From contig OZ018326.1 in the NCBI GenBank assembly GCA_963969495.1, positions 175,435,056-175,499,055 of the forward strand: a DNA stretch of 64,000 nt, in the 5' to 3' direction. Source of the DNA: Ceratothoa steindachneri (Eukaryota > Arthropoda > Malacostraca > Isopoda > Cymothoidae). Shown here in pieces: positions 31,301-42,812 of this stretch. The notes under the pieces are model-generated. The model saw nothing but the letters and a program-made list of their open reading frames with translations, had not been told where the DNA came from and searched no databases. Within the stretch, counting starts at the first letter, position 1. Each line of letters begins with the position of its first letter. A program made the position numbers and the translations under genes.

Positions 31301-32880
31301 CTGTTCGTCAGGAAGGATACGGAGAGGAACCCACTTCATTCCTTCACGCGTCTATGGTGGGTTGTGCGGAGCCTGCTTTCCCGTAGTGTTTTATTTTCAT
31401 TATACAGTTATTTTGCCCGGAAGTAAGATAATGTGAGATTTTTCATGAAATGAGAATAATCTCCCTTACCCTCATACAACCCTGTGCATAACTCGTATAA
31501 CTGCCTGGATTAAAATCATAAGTGGATGAGTAGATGAAACCTGGAAGGCCTTCCTAAAGGATGACTCATTTGGATTTAATGATTGGTGGGGATGGAATCA
31601 ACAATCACCACGAGGGGCAGCCGTGCCTTCTAGGGTTCGTACGAGTATATCAAAGCTGCCTATGGCATGCACATGGAGCATTTTATGTCCATCTTTCGCT
31701 CTAGGTGGGCCCTTATATTAGATATAGAGTGAACTCTTCCCTAAACGTTGCAGCTTTGCCTCTTTGCCGTTGTGCCTGTGATGGAGGGTTCGATAGTGGA
31801 CTCTTTCTCAAACTTGAATTCCCCAACGCCTTGGATTATGCCATATCACATTACAGGCATAGTTCGAACAAGGTTCTGAGCTACAGTACACTTAGCTACG
31901 CATGAGGGGGCAAGAGTAAAGGGGTGAGGATTTTAGGCCGCCATAATATTAATTACGGCAACCAGTGTAAAATTTTATCTTTTTTTAAGTCACTCGTAGG
32001 GGAAAGGTAAAATGATTAGATGAGGAAGAGTAGAATGAGTGCGATCGATTGGCTTGCAGTAGCGCTAGATTGCTGTTCCATGTAGTTGATATTCATCTTC
32101 CTCTCTTTTCAAAATGATCCAGCGCTCCAAGCAAAAAGTATTGCACGAGAATTCCTTAAGCTTCGAGACCTCAAATTCATCGATGCGAATTGAGACGAAG
32201 CTGATCCGTTAATGACTTGCCTCTTTTTAAGGAGGCGAAAAATGTTCGCAGGTCCTCCTTTCCTCTATCCCCAGCCCAAGATCAGAGAGGACAGAAGAGG
32301 AGACCTGGGGAAAACTTGCTCATAGAGAAACTACCCACATTTCTGACCTTAAGCTCCAGAGAACCAAAGGTGCAGTGCTTGCCGGGAAGTCCGGAGCAAG
32401 GTTACGTATAAGGTATATAGTAGAGGATAAAAAAATGAAATAGATAAAGTTGAGTAAGGAGAGAGAATGAACAACCTCCTTAGTCATGGGTGAAAAAGAA
32501 AGTCCCATGCACAAAAGATAATGGAGACCTTCTGATTAATATGGATTCCGAACCACCATACTGCATTTACTTATCACTCATTCTTTCTTTTTCAGACTCA
32601 AAGTCCCTAAGTTATTCTCTAGCACCTCATAGTTTTTATGGTTTTATATTTCTGTGTATAATGGCATTCATGCCTTTGGTTGCATTTTATATGCTTTGTA
32701 TAGTGTGTTTAAATTTTAGATTTCTTTCCAGTTGATTCCTTCATTGGTTGTTTGTTTGTTTTCATTCTCACTTACGGTTGTACCACTCGTGGATAGTTCA
32801 TATCCGATTTTTATGGTTCAGTTGTCTTAAATTCGGTCCTTATTATTTGCGTGTTAGTCCTCTAGGATAATTCGTTTAAG
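28382..32880. other. Unassigned stretch right of the LTR element
   Basis: No firm gene. A plus-strand fragment near 28570-28620 (FFDEARFGT) faintly resembles a DDE transposase Asp motif. Near 30.6-31.2 kb composition is balanced, with a short GTA triplet run at 30575 and minus-strand frames 30744-30932 and 30963-31184 without known domains; these could be transposon-derived or a host exon, and I cannot decide. A plus-strand frame at 32217-32411 is likewise unassigned. Confidence 0.35.
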
Positions 32881-32899
32881 TCTGGTATTTTTTGTCGTT

Positions 32900-35800
32900 T
32901 TCGGTTTTCTTTCTTTTTATCTTCGGTGAATTGTTGTGTTCCTTTTGCTTCTCTTTTAAAACATATAGGGGCTGATGTCTTGAGCTTCCGAAATGAAGTT
33001 GTGGGGGATTATTTTTTCTAACATATATTTCCTGTGCCTCTTTTGAGGATTTATTTTGTTGTTGTTAAATTGGTCTCTACGTGTAGGTCACTCATTTTTC
33101 TCATTTCAATCTTTCACGTGTGAGTTATCATTCTTACAGCCCTATTCAGTACTCTTTCATACCCTTTTCCCTCGATTGAGACATCATATGCAGTAGTATT
33201 ACGGGAGTAAGTTAATGTTAACATGCCAAATGCTATATATACTTTTCTTTGGATTTTCATAGAGATTTCTCAGATTGAATATATTAATCGTAAGGCTAGG
33301 ATTGTTCGTTGAATCATTTCTCGTCGGTGATTTTAATAATATTTTTTTATGATATTTTTAGACACACTGCTTTAAACTCCGGTCTATAAGTGTATATTTC
33401 TATCTTCTATATGGTATCGGATGTTTTCCTTCTTGAAATAGGAATTACATTGATCCTCTGGGTATTCGCCGTATATTCCAATGTTTTTCATATCCGTTTA
33501 TGTTACCAATTTCCAGTGCCGTTGAGCACGATTGATCCTTTCATTTTGGCTCGGGGATGTTATAAATTGGCTGATATCATCCCCGAACTGGAAATTTAAT
33601 GTCTCTGGTGTAATTAGATTCGGCAGATCAGCTGTATATACTGAATATAGCGCGGGAGTTAAACAATAACCTTGCGACCCTCACACTTTCATTTCAAATT
33701 CTGATCCCTTGTATCATTTATCATGATTTTTCTTTACGTGATAGAGTTGCATAGATCCTCTTAAAATTGTTGTTCATTTGGAGATTAATGATCTTAATTT
33801 GTAATCCTCTGAACCAGAATTTATCAAAAGCTTTCTGTACGTCTCTGAGCACTAAGTCTATATAGTTTTGGTTCGCTTTAGCTTGGGCTATTTTTTATGT
33901 TATTAGTCGGAGGCTCATGGTGGTATCCCTGTTCGTTTGGAATCCATACTGGGAATGATTATATAGATTTATTTTCCTTTATAGATTCTAATAATTTGTT
34001 TTTTATTATTTTTTTCAAATAATATAGGCCTATAACTATTTAGGAGGTTTGAAGTTTTGCCTGGTTTGGGGAAGAGCAATACTTTTGCTGTTTTTAATGC
34101 ATCAGGTAAGTAAACGGTGTTTAAGCTTCCATTAAACATGGTTATAATGCTCTTATGATGGTATTCGGGGCACTGGTCAAGTTGATCTCTGTGAGCCCTG
34201 ATGCCATGGCGCTTTCTGCTTAAATGAATTAATTACCCTCATTATTCCTACATCCGTTGTTATATAATCGGGCCACACTTGTTCTTCTCTCATAGGGTCT
34301 ACCGATTTGATTGGAGTAATCTTGTTAATGTTGTTAAGTAAGTACTCATCCAGCCTTTCTTCCTTTTCAGGAGGTAAATATTCATTTTCTACAGGTAAAT
34401 TGAGAAAACTGACTTCCAGTGGTGTCTGTTACTTTGTATCTTTCCTGACTTTCTAGGATCAAGTTAGAGTTCTCGTACTTAAGTTTAATTTTTATTCTTA
34501 GTTTTGACTCTCTTGTACTCTTAATTGCTCTCGAATTTTTTTCTAGGGTCTTGTTTAAATCTATCAACCTAATAATTTTATCCCAACCTTTTCTTGCTGT
34601 TTATCTATTAAGTAAATCATTTCTGTTTTTAAATCTCTCAATTCGTTATATTTTTCTGAACTAGGTCCTCCTAGCCATATTAAATTATGTGCCCTTTTAA
34701 TTTGTATATTTTTATTTAGCATTTCGGTAGTCGACTCTGATGTTGTTTAGTTTTGGTACGTATTTCGTGTCTGCGGCCACCAGGGCATGAGTTAATTATT
34801 TCATCTCTTCATCTATCTCCTTGATTAAAGTGTCTGCCAGATCTTTATGAATATCTCCATTTAATTATTCCTTATTCATCTTCCAATTTTCTCTCTGGTT
34901 TTGTTTCATATTAATTGCAGGGATCTGTATCAGTTTTGGATCATTTATAGTGTTCCTACAAGATGACTGCTCGTAATTGATACAGGTTCCATATGAAAAT
35001 TTAATGTCATATCACAGCTGCTTAGTACTGTCCGGTTTTGTATCGGTATTTGTTGTAATATATGTATGTAGATTTGTCTCTCCCCACTTATTTTAAGATT
35101 TTCTTTCTAAAAATTATCTCTATATTTCTGCCTGCATTGGTATTTGTTCTGTATCTACTTACATGGCATCATTCATTTAGGTCTCCCACGAATATTGTTG
35201 ATAACCTTGTCTGACTATAGTATTAAAGTTATACGAGTATACATATATTAAATTTCTCCTTGTTGGTTGGAAGCCTGTCGATATTTTTAATAGAGTAATT
35301 TCTAGTTCTATTTTTAGTTGGTTTCATCTCCAATGAGAATAACAGTTTATTTTAGACATTTTTGATAGCTATATTCGCCCCGTCATTTCTTTCTCCAAAT
35401 GGGATATTCGATATAGCGGTATAATCATATGTTTTTAATACTTACCCTCCTTTACTTATTCTATAGTCCGAGATAAGTACAATACCTAGCTTGAAGTAGA
35501 TCATGTTATTTCCAATTTAAATTCTTTGCCAATCCATCCGTTCGTATTTATTTGCAGAATATCTAGTTTTCTAGATCTTTCACTTTTCTTTTTTCCACAT
35601 TTAACTTCAGTAACATTTACTTAATTATATCATAATTTTTTTTGATGTGGATTTAACCTTATGGTTCTGCTTTCTGCCTCTGCTGTTTCCAAAGTTTCAA
35701 ATTAAGGTTGATTGGGTTGAATTTTTCACTGTATATATTTCTATATGTACCATTAGAGAGAGTTACCACATCGCCTGGACATAATTCTTCCTTCGTATAA

Positions 35801-36500
35801 AAGTTTTTCAACTATTTTTTTCTGCCTCGTAAGACCATCTGCCTTATTTTCGTTAGGTCGCCCTAAATCGCCTTAATTTAAGTTTCTTGGTAGGAACATG
35901 GATTCACTTGGGTATATCTTCAAACGGAGATCTTTAATTTCCGTTATTGTGGTTTTTCATCGATTTTATTTTAAGATATCGAGTTATATTGATTATTTGT
36001 ATTTTCTGTTTACTTTTCTTTTGGTTAGAGTTCCATTTAGAATGCATTTTCATTTTTAAGGATGTACATTCTTAACATTTAGAAACCACATTTCCATTGT
36101 TCCGTTTTTAAACAAATGTTGGTCCAGCGTCTTTGCAAACGTTCCTGGCTTGCCTATGTTGGCCAATTCTACATATAATATTTACACTAGGAGGTCCGAC
36201 CGTACTCCTCTTAGTATTGTTATATTTTTAGATCACCCTTGATCCCATTCATGGTTGCTTTTCTCACCCTTGCATAAGTGGCACTTGCTACCCTTTGTTT
36301 ATCTTGTATTTTTTTCTTTTTTCTTCTCAATAATTTATTTTCTTTCTACGAAGATTAACGTCACAATTTCAGCATTTCTTTCTAGTGTAGTTATAGTACC
36401 TCCATCCATAATGACCAGAGCATATTGAACATCTTTTTCCGTCACTGTGATTTATTTCCTATTGAGTATTTGAGTGCGTAGCAATTGCGTTTGTACGGCG
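32900..36500 (-). pseudogene. Very decayed jockey-like LINE (endonuclease to RT)
   Basis: Pieces in changing minus-strand frames follow non-LTR order. Near 35165-35205 a GDLN endonuclease motif is visible (STIFVGDLN). Near 34260-34330 lies NNINKITPIKSVDPMR, near 33820-33990 an RT core (YGFQTNRDTTMSLRLIT, then VLRDVQKAFDKFW), and near 33540-33680 SQGYCLTPALYSVYTADLP and TLNFQFGDDISQF, where the usual ADD box reads GDD. Upstream, 35.3-36.5 kb contains Cys-bearing frames that may be zinc knuckles, which I regard as weak. Frameshifts and stops are very dense. Its RT resembles that of the plus-strand LINE at 52.8-56.1 kb. Confidence 0.65.
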
Positions 36501-38533
36501 ATTTTTGTCCTAGTATGCAGTTGCCAGATGGGATCCCCAAATTTACAAAAGTACGTAGAAGTTATAACACATTTGTATATCTATACATCTTTCCTTTTCA
36601 ATATTTTCACCAGGGATTTTCATAATAAACGTGACTAACCCATTTGCGGCTATCTTATTTTGTATATCACTGTTTGTACACGTACCTTAAATACGTGTGT
36701 ATTTTGTCCAAATTTGATTTTTTACTGCTTTCTTTAATTGCTATTCTCAATTTCTTGCTTCAAGTCTTTTGCTTAATGTGATCCAACTCCTAAGTCTACT
36801 TTCTTCAAAATTTAGCTTCTATTTGCAATAAATTGTGGAGGAATTGCTGGGTTTAGCCTTATTTCCCTATGACTTTCGATGCCTTCATAGGAAACAAATC
36901 TTTCAGCAATTCTTTCTTGATGGTATATTGTGATTTATCCTCTTGCGTTGTATAACAATGCACTAGCGTTACTTTTTCTGAGTAGAAAGTTTGTACTTCC
37001 TTGCACCTATCCTGTTTCAGAGCTTCCTCCATTCTTCAATTAGGTTTCGCTCGTTATGCACACTTTAATTTTTTCTAAATAATAGCAATTGTACACTACT
37101 CGAACACCCTACCGAAATATTCCAAGCCCTACCAGATATCCACAGTTGGTTTCAGGCTTGTGGATGAGAAGACCATCCCTTTCCTGCCCCCCTAACAGGG
37201 TCTACTGCAGATGTTCACTATTTAGCCCTTACTTATCAACTGTATCTAAGACTCTCACGGAGATTGAGTTATATTGCGTTAGTTGATGAAGAGTAAGGTG
37301 GAATATTAAAACTGGGGAAAGAAGTGTAAAAGAAGAAATTGATACCAATTTGAAATATTAAATTCGTTCAAGGGAATGAGAGTTCCCTCCAATCAACCCA
37401 GAGAACACAATTCTCTTTTTTTCTTCGTATTTTCTTTTTAACCGTATCTATTTCCTTAAAAAAAATTATTTTTAAAGCTGTAAGGATATTTGAAGTGAAG
37501 GAAAATAAGTCCCTTATCTGCTTGTTGCGTTAGTGCAAGAATAGAGCTCCTCAAATCGCGTGAAGTTTCCAAGTGTCGGCCTCACGGTGTTGCCAGCGGT
37601 TCCTGGCTGCCTCAGAGCTAACTCAAATAGTTTATAGAAGACTTTAATGAAAGTCTTGATCAGAATGACTTTCTAAACCACTTAAAACAGGGTAACGCCA
37701 ACTTATGATAATACAGAAAAAGCTTCAAATCATCACACTCCGTCTTCCAAAATAATTATGCACAATAGCACATGCAATGACAAGAAAGAGCAAATAGATT
37801 ACAAAATAAAATTAATGACCAAGCAAGTGAGACTCGAATGAAGGCAATTCTTGAAAAAATGGTGTGATCATGTGATCTTATCTGAGATATGATTAGCAAC
37901 CTAATAGCCTGGATGAACTTGAAGTTTCCTTGATGCTGTTTTCAGTAGCTGTCGTGTTAGCCAGTCGTTAGGGTTATAAATGGATTCTATTTTTTTTAAT
38001 CAATGCTCCATTATTTTCAAATGAACTCATATGTTGAAAAAGGCATTAGACTCATTGCCTGTGGTAGCGAATATTTATGTGCGTAAAACTTTTGAGATAG
38101 GCTATACTGTGATGCTCTGGGATAGATTATGGAATAATACCTTTGAGATATTTGTTCTCATCAGGGTTGTTCATTTGCATTAAAATACCAGCACATATGC
38201 TACATTTGGATCTAAACTAGAGAAAACATATTTGGCTACTCAGGATCCAGAAGACATGCGATTCTCCTAAACATCATCCTAACCCGGAAAGTGATGTGCA
38301 ATAAGCCTGTATTTATTAATCTTCTAACTTTTTTAATTACGTCATTTGGGACGAATTGGTCTAAGATTTTCGTTTTTTCATGCCTTAAGCATTGCTTAAT
38401 CAAGACCTCAAAAAACAATACAAGAATTTTGTCCCTGGAAGAGTTTATGATATAACTTATATTTAAATGTTTACGAAAAGTCTAATTTTGCAGTTTTCGC
38501 AACAAACTATAGCCATATCTATGAATGAGTTCG

Positions 38534-38536
<3 letters not shown>
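36501..38536. other. Unassigned stretch
   Basis: AT-rich with short frames only; 38236-38418 (minus, 60 codons) and 37089-37286 (plus) have no recognised domain. Nothing further supported. Confidence 0.4.

Positions 38537-38588
<52 letters not shown>
38537..38588 (+). repeat. TA microsatellite
   Basis: About 50 bp of pure TA repeat ending just before a MITE-like inverted repeat. Confidence 0.95.
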
Positions 38589-38594
<6 letters not shown>

Positions 38595-38600
38595 GATGTG

Positions 38601-38734
38601 GTTAAAAAGGGAATGTTGTAGCTAACTAAGGTCTTCATTAAGCCTTCGAAAGATAGATTTTCACTCAGTCACGAGAAAGGCTCCTCCCGGGGACTTGATG
38701 AAGACCCTCGTTAGCTATGACATTGCCTTTTAAC
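38601..38734. repeat. MITE-like element with ~38-bp inverted arms
   Basis: The left arm 38601-38640 (GTTAAAAAGGGAATGTTGTA...) and right arm 38697-38734 are reverse complements with about six mismatches and small gaps; the loop is ~56 bp. There is no coding capacity. The size and arm length fit a MITE or a folded terminal structure. Target duplication is obscured by the adjoining TA-rich DNA. Confidence 0.65.
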
Positions 38735-38861
38735 TGTATAATTATATTACTTAATTGCAAATAATTATCGATATATATATATGCATATATCTCTCATGAG
38801 TGCGAGAGAATGATGAAATCAAGAATCTTTCTTGAGAAATAATTATTTCTTACTTCTTAAA

Positions 38862-38940
38862 TATCCGAGCTGGGGTGAGATTCGAACTGTGGACATTGAG
38901 GCAGCAAGCAACCGCTTTGATCTTAATTAAACTGGCAGTT
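38862..38940 (-). repeat. tRNA-derived SINE-like segment
   Basis: On the minus strand AAGCGGTTGCTTGCTGCCTC is followed by AATGTCCACAGTTCGAATCTC and CACC, giving an A-box-like GCGG end and a good B box (AGTTCGAATC). The spacing between the boxes is shorter than in most tRNAs, as often seen in old SINE heads. No complete cloverleaf was verified. Confidence 0.5.
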
Positions 38941-40400
38941 TAAAAAATGGATACAACTCGCACGTTAAGGAGAAATATCTCCCTCATTTCCGTCTGTAGG
39001 TTTATAATCTCTCAAGGAGGAAAAAAGGAAGATACACCTAGCACGAATACCTCCAATAATGCCATATCCGATTATTTCAATTCATTCCTTATCGAAGAAG
39101 AAGACTGAAAATGCAGAGGGTCCAAAGCCAAGCGAAACTCTTCATTACAAATACAAAGAGAAGAGATAGAACACTATCTCTCGTTTACACCAAAGATCAA
39201 GACAAACCGATCAACCAATTTCTTTATCGACGCGCCATCAAAATATGTAATAAAAATAGAAAAGAAGTTTCTAAACGAAGTTCTGAAAAGAATCATACTA
39301 AGAGAAAGAGAAAACAGGGCAATGTACTTCCCTAAAACTTCAGAAGTAGCCAAAAAAAGATTCTAGAAGAAATAGAATCGGTATATTATTAGGAAGATTA
39401 AAAAAAGATGAAAAAGGAACAAGTACAAACAAGGAAATAATAGCACGAGAGTGCACTCAAACCTTCTTTAAACAAGGTTAAAAAGGAAATTTAGCTCAAA
39501 AGAGAACAAGACCTTAGAAAACAGGTTTTTAAAGTTAAACCCCTAAACCAAGATATCTTATATATAAAGCAAATCAATCAAAGAAACGAAGGCTCCTATG
39601 CACAAATATAAACATAACTTAATATAATTATATGTAAATTAAAAGCAAAAGGTAAAGGTTTGCTGGGCAATCTTGCACCAATCACTATCAACCTCATTCT
39701 ATTAATTATCATGATCATCCCGTATCATTAACATTACTCATATCGTTATTACATAATGATTTTTACCTATGTTATATATCTCTCTCTCACATTCACCTCT
39801 TTATGGTATCCGCATCTCGATCCATACTCAGAAAGTTATCACTATCTCAAGGTTTCACTTGCACATCCCCTTGCTTCAGTTCAGTAGGTAAGTGAATGGA
39901 AAGCTACGCGCAAAACGTCTTTGCCTCGCAAACCATTCCAAGTTCTAAGTAACTTTGAAACAAGCCACTCAGCCACCGACTGCCACTCTACCTTTCTCAA
40001 TCGCCTTAGTCACCCTCACTATCAGAAAGATAATATACTTTTAGGGGGATGTCCTGTTCAGCATGGTAGCCTAAATCCTCCCTCCCTCCCGTCTCTCAGA
40101 TTTTCGCCCAGTGAACGAGACTCCACACACATAACCTATGCCGTTCCATTAGAGTTAATTCCTTCTCAGAAGTAGTGCCCTTCATAATACGTCAAATAAC
40201 TAGGAAAAACACTCCAGACCATGATTTCAGAACATAGATGAGCCTCCAAAAGTAACGATCCTTGCTCGGCCACATTATCTCATTGCACTTCTAACGGATT
40301 ATAGATGGATTGGGATCGAAGCAAAGTCTTCAAAAAGATGTACAGACAAAAACTCTAAGAATTTTTGGAACACATACTCTGAGTTAGAGACTATTAATAG

Positions 40401-40488
<88 letters not shown>

Positions 40489-42200
40489 TGTATATACAGT
40501 TGCTTTAAGTAAAATATAGTTAGAATTATTTTATTATTTATTGTGTCATCTTGGTTTTATTTTTGCATTCAGATTTTGATTTTCTTTTCGGTAGTTTGGT
40601 ATTTATATATTCCGTATGTTTTATTTTATTTCTGAGTTGACGTTTCTCAAACTTCGTCCCGCGGTTAATACTTCGTTTACCTAGTTTTATCTTTGACACT
40701 TGAATTTTTTTTATTATCATTAGATCGTATAAATTTTTATTCACAGTGTTATTTAATTTTATTTTATTCTCGCTTGATAGTCGTTTATATTTTTATATTT
40801 AAAACATAATTACGTGCAATTTTTAAAAAAATGTTCCATTTTATATTATCTGTACCGAATTTCACTCTGCTCGGGTTTATTTTACTGACCACATGAATGG
40901 TAGTAAGCTCAACTCATTGTGCTCTTCCAGTTACGTTTGCAAGTGTTCTGCTTTGAGGAGGTGTTCACACTGTGCACGTGAAACCTCTCACCTAGTCACC
41001 TCGCCATCTTCTCTTTGGGGAATTCTGTCATCTCGAATTCCTTCTCTCAGATCGTTCGGCCTTCAAGTCATCGTTCTCCGTGGTCTACATGCCTTTCGCC
41101 CCGGTTTCGCCATCTGTGGGTTTCTCCTCGCCAAATGCCGTCACCACATTCACCTCTGTGGACTTGGGTCGAATTTATTCATCGTCGCCGAGCCTATTTC
41201 GCCTGGGTTTCTGACGTGGGTTATTGTTTCACTGCTCGGATATCAGGTATTTTTGAGTATTTCTTTATTCCTACTTCCCTTTTAGATTATTTACTTTTAT
41301 TGATGTAACTTTGAGGCTTCGTAGAACACCTGTCACTAGAGTAGTGTAGCCTATTTCATCTTCAACGGCGCGTGTCGTTTCGGCTTTGCGTAAATTATTC
41401 ATAGAACCCAATTTTGTATGCGCGAATATCTATTCTGGTTAGAACGACTTGTGGTCGTTAGATGGCGATGAGTATTTGTGACTTTTCTTATTATTTGATG
41501 TACCCCCGTATAATTTGTTAGCAGTCAATTTATTTCATTTTGATTTTGAAATACCCAATGACACGTCAGGCTGATGAATCTTTTAGAAAGAAATAGGATG
41601 ATAAATCGTGTTACATTCTCCTTTGAAAAACTATACGTTTTTATCCCCAAAAACATAAATCACCTAATGTTTTTAACTCGTGAGGTAATTATTGTTTACT
41701 TTTAAAAAACGAACACTTACCGTAATGTTAATTTGACTTGTATTCTATTCTAAAATGGTATAGCAACAAGTTGTAGATTTACATAACCTCTGGAATTGTC
41801 CCCATTATTTTACCAACATATTGCAGCCTTTATATAGGTTTGCCAACAAAATAATGAAAATTGACACAGCAAAAATGTGTTGAATTAAAATATTACATTC
41901 ATAAAATCATTGCTCAAAATTCCCACTGCCAAAGATCTTTTCATTTGTTTCTTTCGGAAGAATTTAGTTCAAAGATGAACCCCGTTCAGGACGATGAGTG
42001 TAATTTAATCAAGTCTTTAAAATTAATATTAGAGGGAAATCAAATATGTACATAAGTTTTTAAAGTTGAATTTAAAGATAATTTAACTCATTTCCGGTTG
42101 CATTGTCATTTTAAGGAGATATGCAAGGTTAAGTGATTGGGGCGATGGATTTGTCACGAACTGTTAGAGGTACGCTTGCAACAAAAAAAACAAAATTTGT
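38941..42200. other. Unassigned stretch including a GC-richer island at 40.88-41.35 kb
   Basis: Between 39.0 and 39.6 kb an A-rich plus strand with a basic 74-codon frame (39111-39335) might be eroded LINE sequence; no motif confirms it. At 40893-41285 a 130-codon plus-strand frame lies in a GC-richer block; two frames are open there at once, and neither shows a known domain. The rest is AT-rich without recognisable genes. Confidence 0.35.
40404..40484 (+). repeat. TA microsatellite
   Basis: About 80 bp of pure TA repeat. Confidence 0.95.
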
Positions 42201-42237
42201 TCATCTCTGCTTTGTCGATTTAAAATTCAGCTATTTA

Positions 42238-42812
42238 TGAGTAGGATTGTTACAGTAGAGGAAAAGGGGGTCATAGACATTATTAAACTTTCTAGACAAG
42301 GGATTAGTCGAGGAAAAAACTACTGCCTCATCTTAAAGAGCGGACAGATCTACAAAAGTTTCTCTTGTACGTTCGGGAGAATATGAATGGCACAATGCGT
42401 TTTGCACTTCATAACGAAAATAAAACAATCACTATATATGTTTACTGTGCTCAATTGGCCCGTATTTATGCAGAATTGAAGAAAAGATGACAGCATTGAC
42501 CAATAGAACAAAATGACTCTTTCATAAGTAATTTTTGAGCGTCTTTACTGCAGAAAACAAATATAAAAACGTAAGTTTTTAATTGGGAAATTATAGGTCA
42601 TCATCCATACTCAACTGACTTCGTTGCATCAGATTATTAACATTTTATGAGTATAGCAAATCATATGAAGAGCAAAAAATTAATACAAAAGGAAAGGTCG
42701 AACCACCATTAAAAGACCTTTTTATTTCAAATTCAAACGATTTTGACCTCGGTTTGAAACGTTAATATAAAGATAGTGATAAATTATAGAAACTGGTGAA
42801 AATTATATTTCT
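42238..42812 (+). pseudogene. mariner-family transposase remnant, possibly preceded by a Tc1-type HTH
   Basis: The C-terminal half is mariner-like: VYCAQLARIYAELKKR (about 42440-42490), then GHHPYSTDFVASDY (about 42598-42635), matching the P-x-x-YSPDL-x-PSD-Y motif with the third catalytic Asp, then HFMSIANHMKSKKL and finally YRNW-x-KLYF near 42785. Before it, 42238-42312 reads MSRIVTVEEKGVIDIIKLSR, then QGISRG, closer to the N-terminal helix-turn-helix of Tc1/Tc3 transposases. Stops and frameshifts are common. Either the two parts come from different elements or the N-terminus has diverged. Terminal repeats were not found. Confidence 0.6.

Noticed and set aside
39111..39335. Basic 74-codon plus-strand frame as LINE ORF1
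   Set aside because: No RT or endonuclease follows and A-rich DNA yields Lys-rich frames by chance.
40893..41285. 130-codon plus-strand open frame
   Set aside because: A second overlapping frame is open at the same place and neither resembles a known protein; the GC-richer composition alone makes long frames likely.
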